Source: Taeniopygia guttata (lineage: Eukaryota; Chordata; Aves; Passeriformes; Estrildidae). Taken from it: 64,000 bases of DNA. The stretch lies in contig NC_133024.1 in assembly GCF_048771995.1 (NCBI RefSeq), positions 86,098,501 to 86,162,500 of the forward strand, read 5' to 3'. Made by a program: the position numbers and the translations under genes. How positions within the stretch are numbered: the stretch's first letter is position 1; every line of letters starts with the position of its first letter. This document shows, piece after piece, positions 36,001 to 43,895 of this stretch. The notes under the pieces were generated by a model. It was given only the letters and a program-made list of their open reading frames with translations. It was not told the DNA's origin and did not search any database.

Positions 36001-37924
36001 GCAACAGCAAAGGCTTCATGGCTAGACCTGAGCAGGAACCTGCACCCAAAGATAGGGCATCTGCTGCTCTAATGGGGTATTTCCCATTATCAGGCTAAAA
36101 GGTAAATGAAATTCATTCTACATAAGAGTCCTGATGGGCTCTACCTCCCAGCAGGCAGAAGTGCTTTTTCTTCTAGAGCATCTCAAAACTCTTCACAATT
36201 GAGCAGTCTCAGAGGAGATTAATCTTAAGTTCAAATTCATCCTTAATATAACATCACAAGAGTCATTGGAAGTGCATCAGAAATTAATTCATGCTCCAGT
36301 AGCTGCTTTCTGCCAATAGCTTTCCCTCAGCATTTAACTACTTAGCAACAAAGTATTTGGGAATTCCATTTAGTGAATTTTTTGTCTATTAAGCTGCCAG
36401 TCTTTTTCAAATAATAAGTCAAACACCTTCTTAGTGCTGACACACAATACAAAAATATTTCTATCAGGAAAGCAATCCACACAGAAAAGAGCACAGCACT
36501 GCTCTTCTTGCTTATTAGCCCCAAGGTTTTCAAAACCTGAGTTTTTATGGCATGCATCAAAACAAAACTGTGAATAAAGACAAAAAAAATCTAAAGGAAA
36601 GTGTGGTAAGGGAGAAAGGTAGAGGTTAAAGAAAAAGCACAGGGGGAAAGACCTCCTCTATTTTATCTACTGTGTATCCACACACTGTGTAGGGTTTTTT
36701 ATCCTATTGATTTTAGGACCTCACATTTAGGGTTCGCCACCTATTCTGTGTGAACCCTTAGCAGCCAGGCCATTATACAGGTTGGCAAATCTGCTGTTAA
36801 ACCATTTCTGGACCAAAATATGGTTTGCTACTGGAAATGCACCATCTGTAAAATGAAGCTGAACATTCAAAATTTTTCAAAACACGAAAAGAATGTTGTC
36901 ATGATGAAAAGAATCATTAGTTCATCCTTTCAAGGACTGCTTATGATTCCATTTTATGCTGTGTCTCGGACCTGTTGGATGAATGACCTGGTATGAATCT
37001 CTTTCTTTAGTCCTTTCAAAATGGGAGCAGTGGTATCTATATCACAGTGAAAAAACAGACTAACTCCCACTGCTCATGTATAACTGATGTGGGGAGTAAA
37101 ATTATTTATGATCACTTGCTGATGACTTAAAAGTTTGTATGTGTTGTTACTGTTTCACAAAAGCTTCAACATTATTTATGAGCAGGACCCATTTGTGCTT
37201 GGGGAGAGAAGTAACTCTGGTTTCTCTTTGGCTGTCACATGGTAGATGATGCTCTTCTCAAAGCCCAAGAAAACAATGGTGACAGCCTTCCTCCACTACA
37301 CAAAGTGTCTCATTAAGGAGTTCGACCTTCAGCTCAAGAAATAATAACCTTAGAGAATCTCAAACATCCAGCATCACCCTGGGTGGCCGTGTGCCACCTC
37401 CTCGCAGCCACCTGTGTGCTGCAAGAGCCCACCAGGCAGGGAGATCCTCAAGAGCTGTCCTGCAGCATCACATCCAGTGCATGGCTGCCAGGGGCCAGAT
37501 CCCAGACAGTGGGTAGGCTGAGACAAAATCCCATTTCCCCCATGTCAAACCACCTCCATATCGCTAGGGCTTGTGGCAGAAGATGGTCTTTCAGGGGAAT
37601 TACCCTGCTTGCTTGGTGTCGTTTACACATCACCACGATGATGGGGCCTTTGTAGCAAACCACGCTCTTGCCCTACGAAACCGCGAGAAGAGTTAAAAGC
37701 AGGGCTCCTGCACTCCCTGTGGCAAGGCAGAGCCTGCGAGCCCCACGGGGAGGCAGAGACAGCCGCGCCACCTCCCCGCTCCATCCTCAGCCCCGCTCCG
37801 TCCCGGGCAGCGGGCAAGTGGACAACACCCACCACTGGAGGACGGGGAGGTAGGTGAGGGAGGTGGGGCCGAAATAAGTCAGGTCGGCCGGCTCCGGGTC
37901 GGGCTGCGGCTCCGCGTCGTCCAT
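9639..37924 (-). CDS. RFX8: RFX8, RFX-family winged-helix transcription factor (15 coding exons)
   Basis: RFX proteins bind X-box DNA as dimers in the nucleus. This gene was assembled from exons at 37924-37833, 34531-34408, 31611-31550, 30267-30181, 29455-29377, 23271-23152, 23072-22995, 22480-22367, 21709-21559, 20113-20055, 16942-16786, 15192-15098, 13911-13797, 10255-9968 and 9688-9639. All introns are GT-AG and all phases agree, giving 556 residues, near the roughly 586 I recall for human RFX8. The RFX DNA-binding domain spans about residues 31-108 (QWLADNF, HPSTFGK, LVFPGL, RYHYDG). RFX extended and dimerisation blocks follow, with landmarks LANDYYNYC, SFWTSLQ, CLPDVCQLL, FVKRLRRQT and LKNFISSLASSTD, then SFGSWLLLNMLL. 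The C-terminus (exons 14-15) is poorly conserved, with an acidic patch IEDDKEEGN. The adjacent CREG2 on the same strand supports RFX8 over RFX4 or RFX6. Exons 5 and 15 are the least certain. The DNA-binding signature is diverged (see findings). Confidence 0.9.
9689..9967 (-). other. RFX8: RFX8 intron 14
   Basis: A 279-base interval between exon 14 and the proposed last exon. It exists only if exon 15 is correct. Confidence 0.4.
9968..10255 (-). CDS. RFX8: RFX8 exon 14
   Basis: The acceptor is AACCTAG|GATCCTGG and the donor is CAGCAAG|GTGAAA. It completes G445 and encodes 95 codons. The start SWLLLNMLLVDFAAHIFQS matches the last conserved RFX8 block (FGSW..LLL.....I.QS). The remainder is acidic then Gln/Ser-rich (IEDDKEEGN, VLMMQNQNNFG, GEHSHSQQ) and looks like a fast-evolving tail. 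Confidence 0.9.
11838..11870. repeat. Poly-A tract
   Basis: Two A runs separated by TC. Confidence 0.95.
13478..13735 (-). repeat. CR1 LINE, 3' portion, antisense to the window
   Basis: The complement of the CR1 3' region: CCCCATCCAACCTGGCTTTGA, GGGGCATCCACAGCTTCTCTGG, CAACCTGTTCCAGTGCCTCA, ACAGTAAAGAATTTTTTCCT and AATATCCAGTCTA. It ends about 60 bases from the donor of RFX8 exon 13 and is in the same orientation as the gene. Confidence 0.92.
13797..13911 (-). CDS. RFX8: RFX8 exon 13
   Basis: The acceptor is ATCTGCAG|CCAAGC and the donor is GTTTTG|GTAAAT. The 38 codons plus one base give residues 407-444: PSKNKEAFKEQASDFMLKWS, LLLSNVGKILTINRTESF. This matches the human -SRSKEEF..LA..F.L.WNLLL..V- block. 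Confidence 0.93.
14035..14370 (-). repeat. Old CR1 LINE fragment, antisense to the window
   Basis: The order TTAGGTTAAAAGACATCTTT, TCTGATCTCTTGTCCAAAGC, CCTTTCTAGATAACCTCTTCC and TCTAATGGTAA parallels the complement of the CR1 3' region (rule GAATC..GGTTGGAAAAGACCTCT to GGCAACCTGTTCCA). It is much more diverged than the CR1 at 13478. Confidence 0.5.
14605..14644. repeat. 20-bp tandem duplication
   Basis: TTGAAAGGTGCATATCAC occurs at 14605 and again at 14625, with a 20-bp period. Confidence 0.92.
15098..15192 (-). CDS. RFX8: RFX8 exon 12
   Basis: The acceptor is TTCACAG|GTTTGA and the donor is ATTAAG|GTATAA. It completes C375 and encodes LKNFISSLASSTDIQ and DLLSCLSSDLQTFVIK (to residue 406), matching the human -LRNLIS..STDL..FLSCLSS.LQ.F- block. 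Confidence 0.94.
15193..16785 (-). other. RFX8: RFX8 intron 11
   Basis: A 1.6-kb intron carrying the TATATG microsatellite (15927-15989). A loose direct repeat GGCTGTTGAA..GGAGGGAAAAAA occurs twice near 15547-15600. Confidence 0.85.
15927..15989. repeat. (TATATG)n microsatellite
   Basis: About nine GTATAT units with one interruption (GTATAGTATATG). It explains the Met-Tyr and Ile-Tyr repeat peptides in this stretch. Confidence 0.96.
16786..16942 (-). CDS. RFX8: RFX8 exon 11
   Basis: The acceptor is TTCTGCAG|ACAGTA and the donor is TAAAAT|GTAATT. The 157 nt encode residues 323-374 plus T of a Cys codon: TVRALLNNNSTVTVLRSGL, HAIFKEKSLDVTK, then a basic stretch NPKKRQRNIQLK. The donor was chosen because the split LK-Cys matches the human -MKC- position and exon 12 completes it. 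NPKKRQR could act as a nuclear localisation signal (inference). Confidence 0.88.
18047..18110. repeat. Hairpin-forming inverted repeat
   Basis: ATACAAGACACAAAG (18061-18075) and its perfect reverse complement (18084-18098) flank an 8-nt loop. After an internal loop, AGCCT (18047-18051) pairs with AGGCT (18106-18110), giving a stem of about 28 nt per arm in 64 nt. Confidence 0.93.
18660..18830 (+). repeat. Old CR1/L3-like LINE fragment
   Basis: The stretch around GAAAGAAAGTATTTTTTCAT, ACAACAAATAATTAAACCTTGGAACTC and CACTACC resembles the 3' region of old sauropsid CR1 elements, where an -ACACAAC..T.AA.CTGTGGAACTC- motif occurs. It is highly diverged. Confidence 0.45.
19375..19431. repeat. Poly-T tracts
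   Basis: Three T runs are interrupted by GGTTTG and ACAA. On the minus strand this is poly-A, possibly the worn tail of a retroposon. Confidence 0.9.
20055..20113 (-). CDS. RFX8: RFX8 exon 10
   Basis: The acceptor is TTTAACAG|AAGCT and the donor is GTCAAG|GTATGT. It completes E303 and encodes 19 further codons: AKEFVKRLRRQTDLCNMVK. The FVKRLRR run is strongly conserved in RFX8. Confidence 0.93.
20114..21558 (-). other. RFX8: RFX8 intron 9
   Basis: A 1.4-kb intron. It contains the TG-dinucleotide run at 21018-21058 and a short TTTAAGTGCATTTCAA-type tandem near 21310-21345. Confidence 0.85.
21018..21058. repeat. (TG)n microsatellite
   Basis: About 18 uninterrupted TG units preceded by ATATA. 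Confidence 0.97.
21559..21709 (-). CDS. RFX8: RFX8 exon 9
   Basis: The acceptor is TTCTAG|GAATTG and the donor is CTAATG|GTAGGT. The 151 nt encode residues 253-302 (ELENILLPDFLEEV, FSENVQCWMLNPLGGFP, LLLQTSKSN) plus one base. The PDFLEE and LLLQ.SK positions align with human RFX8. Confidence 0.93.
21710..22366 (-). other. RFX8: RFX8 intron 8
   Basis: A 657-base AT-rich intron with no repeat or exon recognised. Confidence 0.85.
22367..22480 (-). CDS. RFX8: RFX8 exon 8
   Basis: The acceptor is TGTGGCAG|GTGGAA and the donor is TTCAAG|GTACTG. The 38 codons (residues 215-252) start VEDCIMSFWTSLQ and contain CLPDVCQLLKSYD, closely matching the RFX8 extended domain. Confidence 0.95.
22481..22994 (-). 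other. RFX8: RFX8 intron 7
   Basis: A half-kilobase intron between two well-supported phase-0 exons. Nothing else is seen in it. Confidence 0.85.
22995..23072 (-). CDS. RFX8: RFX8 exon 7
   Basis: The acceptor is GCTAACAG|ATTGC and the donor is GACAAG|GTATGT. It encodes IALLANDYYNYCQVILQ then MVREMKLDK (residues 189-214). LANDYYNYC is the start of the conserved post-DNA-binding (extended/dimerisation) region. The intron before it, 23073-23151, is only 79 bp. Confidence 0.93.
23152..23271 (-). CDS. RFX8: RFX8 exon 6
   Basis: The acceptor is ATTTGCAG|TATTAT and the donor is GAACTG|GTATGT. The 40 codons (residues 149-188) include YYPSVIYLKTEQ, LSPDFNQFFFGEQAQ and YPGEL. The DF...F.EQ.Q...Y spacing matches human RFX8 as recalled, and the exon is in phase 0 on both sides. 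Confidence 0.85.
23637..23826. repeat. Possible short inverted-repeat element
   Basis: TGCTGTGGGATGACAGGACA at the left is matched, in reverse complement with a 2-base gap and few mismatches, by TGTCAGGTCATCCCATAACAGC at the right, about 190 bp apart. No clear target-site duplication was found. It could be a worn MITE-like element or chance. Confidence 0.3.
25854..25904 (-). other. Cryptic exon-like segment in RFX8 intron 5
   Basis: A long pyrimidine tract ends TTTACCCAG|GCAG and a near-ideal donor CACCAG|GTGAGT closes a 51-nt segment. In the phase imposed by exon 5 it meets a TGA after ten codons, so it is not part of the main coding frame. It could be a poison exon, a decoy or an exon of another transcript. 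Confidence 0.3.
27900..28270 (-). repeat. CR1 LINE, 3' portion, antisense to the window
   Basis: It reads the complement of the CR1 3' end: TAGAATCATAGGACAGTTTG, CCAGTCCAACCCC, CCCATCCAACCTGGCCTTGA, GGATCCACAGCTTCTCTGGG, CAATATCCAGT, then TCTCTTCTCCAGGCTGAAGA. It is in the same orientation as RFX8, within its intron 5. Confidence 0.9.
29377..29455 (-). CDS. RFX8: RFX8 exon 5 (probable)
   Basis: The acceptor is TTCTGCAG|CAGTTT and the donor is GACCAG|GTTTGT. The 79 nt enter in phase 2 and leave in phase 0, exactly what exons 4 and 6 require. It encodes SSFSSFTLLYTEEKNLG then AVCASDFEDQ. Similarity to known RFX8 is weak in this linker. A second acceptor three bases inside is possible. Confidence 0.6.
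29456..30180 (-). other. RFX8: RFX8 intron 4
   Basis: A 725-base AT-rich intron. Nothing else is seen. Confidence 0.75.
30181..30267 (-). CDS. RFX8: RFX8 exon 4 (end of DNA-binding domain)
   Basis: The acceptor is TTTTCTAG|ATACC and the donor is CTCAG|GTTTGT. It encodes R93-L121 (RYHYDGIAIKKESSFY then ARFCCLLYEQNYL) plus two bases. The RYHYDG motif is the RFX8 form of the family YHYYG signature. Confidence 0.93.
30268..31549 (-). other. RFX8: RFX8 intron 3
   Basis: A 1.3-kb intron. A cluster of six CTAG tetramers in partly palindromic arrangement lies at 30797-30839. No exon is seen. Confidence 0.85.
30797..30839. repeat. CTAG-rich palindromic cluster
   Basis: Six CTAG tetramers lie within 43 bases, including GGCTAGCTAGGCCTAG. 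This is notable only for its density. Confidence 0.9.
31550..31611 (-). CDS. RFX8: RFX8 exon 3 (DNA-recognition part)
   Basis: The acceptor is ATACAG|CTTATT and the donor is ATCAG|GTTTGT. The 62 nt encode residues 73-92 (LIQLVFPGLVTRRRTTAGSI) plus two bases of R93. This is where other RFX proteins carry TRRLGTRG, so the segment is clearly homologous but altered at several key positions. Confidence 0.9.
31612..34407 (-). other. RFX8: RFX8 intron 2
   Basis: A 2.8-kb intron. It holds the overlapping perfect inverted repeats at 33639-33698. No exon is recognised inside it. Confidence 0.85.
33639..33698. repeat. Overlapping perfect inverted repeats (alternative hairpins)
   Basis: A 13-bp perfect pair (33639-33651 with 33657-33669, 5-nt loop) overlaps a 16-bp perfect pair (33659-33674 with 33683-33698, 8-nt loop). 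All arms are variants of TAGCTCTTACT and AGTAAGAGCTA. Only one of the two hairpins can form at a time. Confidence 0.95.
34408..34531 (-). CDS. RFX8: RFX8 exon 2 (DNA-binding domain, N-terminal half)
   Basis: The acceptor is TTTAAAG|GCTAGCC and the donor is GGAAAG|GTAAAG. It encodes W31-K72 with LADNFYLCGGCAVPC, LLYELYIETC and IQVHPSTFGK, the first half of the RFX domain. The family pattern Pro-Arg after the Cys/Ser-x block reads Pro-Cys-Arg here. Confidence 0.93.
34532..37832 (-). other. RFX8: RFX8 intron 1
   Basis: A 3.3-kb intron. It contains a short TA run (34711-34733). The rest is unremarkable AT-rich sequence with no recognised exon. Confidence 0.85.
34711..34733. repeat. (TA)n short microsatellite
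   Basis: ATATAAATATATATATATAT in an AT-rich setting. Confidence 0.93.
37833..37924 (-). CDS. RFX8: RFX8 exon 1 coding part
   Basis: ATG is at 37924-37922. The 30 codons run MDDAEPQPDPEPADLTYFG to LPVLQ, plus TG of the Trp codon at the start of the RFX domain. The donor is CAGTG|GTGGGT, and the next exon begins with G to complete Trp. Upstream codons remain open as far as an ATG at 38158 only because they cross the GC minisatellite, so the 37924 start, placing QW about 30 residues in, is preferred. Confidence 0.8.
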
Positions 37925-38170
37925 TGGGACCGGGATGGTGGGGCCGGAGCCGGTGCCTGCCGGGGCCGTCGGGTAACGGACGGCGGGTAACGCCCGCCCC
38001 GCGCCAGTCCCGCGCCCGCCCCGCGCCCGCCCCGCGCCCGCCCCGCGCCCGCCCCGCGCCCGCCCCGCGCCCGTCCCGCGCGGCCCCGCACCGCTTCCCG
38101 CAGCGGCGTCCGCCCCCTGCGGATAATTCGGGCGAGCCGCGGCATTCCTGGCACCCACCCACTGCTCTGC
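37840..38170 (-). promoter_or_regulatory. RFX8: CpG island and promoter region of RFX8
   Basis: Dense CpG sequence covers exon 1 and about 250 bases upstream, set in AT-rich surroundings. No TATA box is seen. It contains the 11-bp minisatellite at 38012-38077 and is closely followed upstream by a CR1 fragment from about 38288. Confidence 0.8.
38012..38077. repeat. 11-bp GC minisatellite, 6 copies
   Basis: There are five perfect tandem copies of GCGCCCGCCCC and one with a single change (GCGCCCGTCCC), 88-153 bases upstream of the RFX8 start codon. Because 11 is not a multiple of three, it reads as a stop-free Gly/Ala/Arg peptide in all minus-strand frames. Confidence 0.95.
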
Positions 38171-38287
38171 CGCTTGACGGGTCTGTTATTTTGTAGGAAC
38201 TGCGGGCGAGAAAAGGAATTCTTGTCCAAATCGGAAAGTGGTGTAAATGGCCGATCGTGCGGCGGTACTTCTGAATATCACGTAGTA

Positions 38288-38555
38288 ACAGGAGAAGAGG
38301 GAATAGCTTCAAACTAAGTGTGCGTTTAGATTATGTGTTAGGAAAAAAAATCTTTACTGTGAGGGTGCGAGGCACTGGCCCAGGCTGCCCAGAGAAGCTG
38401 TGGATTCTCTGTTCCTGGAAGTGTTCAAAGTCAGGTTGGATGGAGCTTTGAGCAGCCTTGATCCGGTGGAAGGTGTCCCGCCCATGGCAGGGGAGGCTGG
38501 GACTCGGTGGTCTTTATGGTCCCTTACAACCAGGCCATTCTATGCTGTGATCACA
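38288..38555 (+). repeat. CR1 LINE, 3' portion, sense
   Basis: The order TTAGATTATGTGTTAGGAAA, TTTACTGTGAGGGTG, CAGGCTGCCCAGAGAAGCTG, TGGAAGTGTTCAAAGTCAGG, GTGGAAGGTGTCCC and GGTCCCTTACAACCAGGCC matches the CR1 3' end. It sits about 360 bases upstream of the RFX8 start codon and points away from the gene. Confidence 0.92.
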
Positions 38556-41500
38556 AGTGCCATCTAGAAGGTTTTGCACATCTTTAAAGCCTTCCTTTCA
38601 GAGTTTTCAACAGGGATGCTGCAAACTCCCATAACTGTTTAATTTCTCTTTGATACAGATAGATGAAAGATCTGTCTGCTCTGCTGAAACCCTGTAAGCA
38701 CTTTTCCATCACAAGCATCCATTATGCAAAATGAGCTTTGCTGCCATGTGACTGACAAACATAAATTATGTATGGCTGGAGCATCTAAAAGCTTACTAGT
38801 CCATGGCTTTGGGTTACATCAGAGCTCAGCTTCTCAGAAACTCCCACGGCTCCCTCCTGTTAATTAGCTTCCTGAAATCCCCATGTGTGACACAGACTGG
38901 CTTGCTTCTTCGTTATGACAATATGACCAAAGCCAACACGTTGGCAGACATCAGTATTAGAAGGGGGGTAGGGAGCACGATGACAGGAAAGGGAATTTAA
39001 GGTGGCAGGTTACTGGTTTACTGGTCCCTTGATGTACCTCATTTCTGAGGAGCAGTGCACACGGATGTCATGTATGGTACAGGTTGCTTTGAATCTGTGA
39101 AGCCTCATGCTGTGTGGAGAAGCCCATGGGAAGATCATGTTCACTCAAGGGCCCCTGAACCAAAGCCTTGAAAAAAACAGTCTGCCAAAAAACACAGGTT
39201 GGTGTTAGTACATGCATTGTAACCAGTACAGTCTGCCATCAATAACTGTGCTTAATGGCTGTTGTGGAAGCTTCCCTTAGTAGCTGCAGTTTTTGGTTTT
39301 GTATGTCTGCAGTCTGCTGATCTCCAGCGTGGGACATTTAACTTAGACAGCAAATACTCCTGCAAATCCTGTAGAGCAAATCCTTTCTCAGGTTGAAGTA
39401 GCTGTTGTAAGAACTAACAACAGTGAGACTGCAGCAGCTGTAAGGCTTGTGTGGTGTTGCCATATAAGTACTCCCAGAGCTTCTGCAGCAGGTCTAGCAG
39501 TAGATGCTGCCTGGGACACTCACTGCCAGTTGAGGTGTGCCTGTCCATTCTGCACTCAGAGCAGTGCCCTCCACTCCATGCACTTAAGGATGAGGAAACC
39601 TCATCTCCAGTTTCCAACAACTGGCTTGCTTATGTGTTTGCATGTGCTTCTGAGCCCTGGTCTTAGTTCTCAAGGTTCGTGATCAACAACTGACTTTTTG
39701 GGGCTGTCTGAAACTCTACACAGGGAAGTTCCCTATGCCCAAAAACACCTTAGCAGGAAAAATCCCAAAAAACATTTACAATTTAGCTAAAACTGAAGAA
39801 TGATAAATAGAATATTACTGTGGTAACAGATGGAAGTAAGGGAAATGACACAGATCAGAAAGTCCCTGGCTAATACCTCATACTCAGAAAGGTTTTGGTG
39901 AAAAGAAGCAAATGCTGCACAAAAAAACCCTGTCCAGTTACTGTCCATAGCTTGAGAGATACCAATTAGGTCACAGCATTTTTCCTGCCTAGTTTGCAGA
40001 TAATGAGATAGACAGATCTGTGTGTTGTTCAGGTCTTGACATACTTTTATTTGATTAGGGCTTTCCCATTTTTTTTCAAAAATGACTCTTTACCTCTCAG
40101 ACAATTCTAACATGTGCTGTTTGTTTGTTTGTTTGGTTTTTTTTTGGCAAGAGGAGGAGTGGGAGAGAAGGAAGATTCTGACTTTAAATGTCAGGCTTTT
40201 AATAGAATTTGGTTGAAAACCTGAAATCAGTTTCTTCAGTTTAAACCAGTCAAATAGGACTGGTGGATATAGATTAGGTCAAGCTGTAATAAGTCTTTAT
40301 TCTTGCATAAGCTGAAAGCTGCAAAGCTCTTTATTGCTGTCATGGACATACTCCTTGCATAAAATTACAGAGTATATAATGAACATGTACATTGACTGAA
40401 AAAAGATTTGGTATAAAATTAGGAATATGGTTGAACAGATTAAAAGGTGTACAAAAAAAAGCTTCCTTCCTCTGACTTTCACCCATAACTAGGACAAATT
40501 TAAAACAAACTTTGAGGTAATCTCCAAAACATTGTAAGGAGTGTCTTTAGCACAAAATTGTCTGTTCAGATTACTGTCTGCCCTCAGCTGCCCCATCCCA
40601 TATTCAAGAGAAGATTTGGATACCTTGGGAGATTTGTAAGGTAAACAGATTATGTAAGAGCTCTTGCTGGTGACAGCTGTCTTGTAAAGGCAAGTGCTAA
40701 CATCTCTCAGATATTTACAGTTTTAAAAATAAGTGCTTTATAAGATTTTTTTAATACTTAAGCAAAAGTATGTATGAAACAATCATTAAAGCAAATGAAT
40801 CTATGACTGCTTCCACCATTACCAGCAGCAATGAACATATGTGACTATAGGAAATTGTGTGTTTCCCCTAGAGCTGCAGAGGCCTGAAGGGTATTTATTG
40901 CATTCTTTCTCATGTAGGAAGGAATGGGTAAAATAGCTTGAAAAGGAAAATCGAAAATATGAATCTTTCCCTCACACCCACCAAATCAAAGTCCTGGAGC
41001 AACATATCATTACCTTTTCCATATGAAAAGTTAAAAGAATTGGGTCATGGTGTAAGAGTCCCGTTGGGCAAAGGCAAATATCCCAGTTTGAGAAATGTGT
41101 CAGTACATTTTATTAGTTTGGCATTTGTTTGTTTATTTGTTTGTTTGTGGTTTTTCTATCTTTACTAGTTGGTCTACTATTGTAAATAGAGGCAAACCCA
41201 ATGGGAAGAAATGACGATGTCTGACTCAATTCAGATGGATGAATTATTTTTTTATTAAAACTATGCTAAAATACATTAATATACTATATAAAAGGAGGAT
41301 ACTAAAACTACATACCACTTTCTCTGGCTCTAACACAACTCGTGACTCGAGTCCAGACACAGGTGGATTGGACTGGCCATCAGGCTCAAACAATCCTCAC
41401 TAGAATCCAATCAAGGACTCGCTCCAGGTAAACAATTCTCCAAACACATTCCACATAGGAAAAACAAGGAGCAGAAATAGAAATTGTTTTCTCTTTCATT

Positions 41501-43784
41501 TCTCTCTGTGCACCTCTATGAAAAATCCTGAGAGTGAGAGAAATGTGCCTGCCACAGCCTACTAGGGACAAAATTACATCTGTGCTAATGTTTACTAATT
41601 TTCCCTTCCTTTGAGATCTGAATAATGCCAATGATCAGGCATTACCTAAATCTGATCAGTTTACTATGAGCAGAGATCATCAGTCATAGTTACCTTTCAA
41701 ACTTCAGTTTGAAACAGATCACTTGAAAGAATCAAACAAACACAATGCTTTAACATTATAGAATGCTATGTCCTTCACAAGCCATGCACTTGGACATGAA
41801 TGCACATGAGGAAGAGGAAGGCTCCTCTCCCAAGTGCCTATAGCATGTGAATTCTTGTATGTATGAAAATCCAATTCAGCAAAGCATGTCAGCATGTTTG
41901 TAAGACTGCTTCATTTCAGCAAAGCATTTAAGAATGTGCTTAAATTTAAATACCTACTTAGCTGAATCGTTCCGCTGAGTGGGGATTGATGGCTGAATTG
42001 AGGCATTAAACATTAATGAGGGAGCTGGGAGTACAAAATAATATGTAAATTGGGATGTGTCCTGTCAGGACTAGAATAAACTGATTCAAACAATGCAATC
42101 ATTGCATGACTAAGATCTCTTGAAAGATGTGAAACCATTAGAAATACTTAAGACCTGGTGACTTCGGATGGGACACAATCACTGACAATCACTCAGGCCT
42201 TCACTCATCTCAGATCACCTGGTTTTGGAGTGTCTGGTGGCGAGGCTGGGTGAAAATCTCTTCAACACGGTAACCAAAACACTTAACTGATTGTTGCCAC
42301 ATCGTTAATTCCAGATGCTGCCCAGGGCAGTGTCATCTACTGATCTTTTGACGAAGATTAACAATGTCTTCTTTGACTGCTTTTGGTCCGCCACAGCTGG
42401 GAGCGGGGACTATCTGAGCAGCTCTGTCCCTCCTGTCTGGAGAGTCTCTGGTGAGAACACATCCCATGGGGCCCTGCTGGTCACCCTCCTGCTCCTGTAC
42501 AGGGCAGTGCCTCTAGAAGGTGACTGGAGCTAAGAACTGTGGTTTCCACTGTGTGCTGACACCTGCTCTTTGTATTTCTTGCTCTTTAGTCCAGCTTAGG
42601 GCAGCCAAACAGTTTATACAGTGACTCATGAAGATGAAGATATGGATAAAAACCTATCTGTCCAGAAGAGGCTGAGGTAATGCTTGCAGGAGAAAGCAAC
42701 TGCTTCATTTCTGCTTGGCAGAAGATGTGGTGCTTGCTCCTCCAAGTAGAAGTAGCATTTTATGATGCTTCCCTGATACATTCTTTTTGTGGTTTTGTTT
42801 TGTTTTCTACGTCTTGGATACATACTGGAGTTAACTTTCTGTTTAATGTGACAATCTATTATAAACAGCTATGCTATAAACTCTGAAATAGTGATGCTAG
42901 GTTTGTATGTTAGAGTAATCTGAACAGGAAAAAAAAATTTCGTACAATAAAAGCAGTGGTGAGTCATGCAGAAAAGCTCCATCTCAGAGGCTAGAAACAG
43001 CAGCTCTTACATTAGCTCCTGTGCCTGGTTTGCAGATGACATGCAAAAACCCTTGATTGTATTTGTGGGTCAGGAATGTTTACACAATTAATCAATTAGT
43101 TCGGAAATAAGGAATGGCATTAAGGGCAGCTTTCAAATGTATTCACAGTAAAGTCCAACTACAAAAGTTTTGAAAAGAGAGAAAAACATCACCCTCCTCC
43201 ACAAAAATAAATACAGACTTTACTGTGAAAAGAGATGCTTTCTTTTTTTCTTCTGAATTAAAACAAAGGGTGAAAATGTTTCACGTAAATAGCTACATTA
43301 ACCAATAATTTTCTTGAAAGAACTCTTGAAAGATTCAGCGTAGTGTTTGACATAATTAAATGACAATGCAGTTAACAGTTAACTTGTTTGAAACTGAATT
43401 TTATTGTAAGAAATACAAATCCTGCCTCAGTAATTCTTGAGGGAAAAGCATATGTTACATGACTGATGTAGTTTTATCGTCTCACCTTTTGAATATCTTA
43501 GGCCAAATGGTACATCAGAGAAACATTATATGCATGTAGTGTCAAGGGTGATATGATTAAAACTGCATGCAGTTCTGTATTCCTATTATTCTTTTACAAA
43601 TATTGTTTTATCCTTCAGTCTAGAAAGCATTGTAGGAGATAGTGTGATTTATGCCTTGATTATAGTTACATAACTGACATTTTCATATAATATTTTATCT
43701 CAGATTACCAATAAATTTGAGAGAGAGAAAAAACACCCCAACAGACTTAATAAACCTAACCACTGTAGGAACAATGGAACCTGA

Positions 43785-43895
43785 AGTACCATGACCCATC
43801 TGAACTGTTCAGATCCACCAGGACCCCTCTTTGATCAGAGAGGTGAATTAGACAACCTCCAGACATCCCTGACCACCTCATTTATTCCATGATTG
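43785..43895 (+). repeat. Short CR1 3'-end fragment, sense
   Basis: GTGAATTAGACAACCTCCAG, ACATCCCTGACCACCTCATT and TATTCCATGATTG follow the usual CR1 end (GGACTAGATGACCTCCAG..TTCCAACCTCAACTATTCTATGATTC). The left limit is approximate. Confidence 0.65.

Noticed and set aside
37925..38158. Upstream in-frame extension of RFX8 to an ATG at 38158
   Set aside because: It is open only because the 11-bp GC minisatellite has no stop codons. The extra peptide is low complexity and unlike any RFX N-terminus I know.
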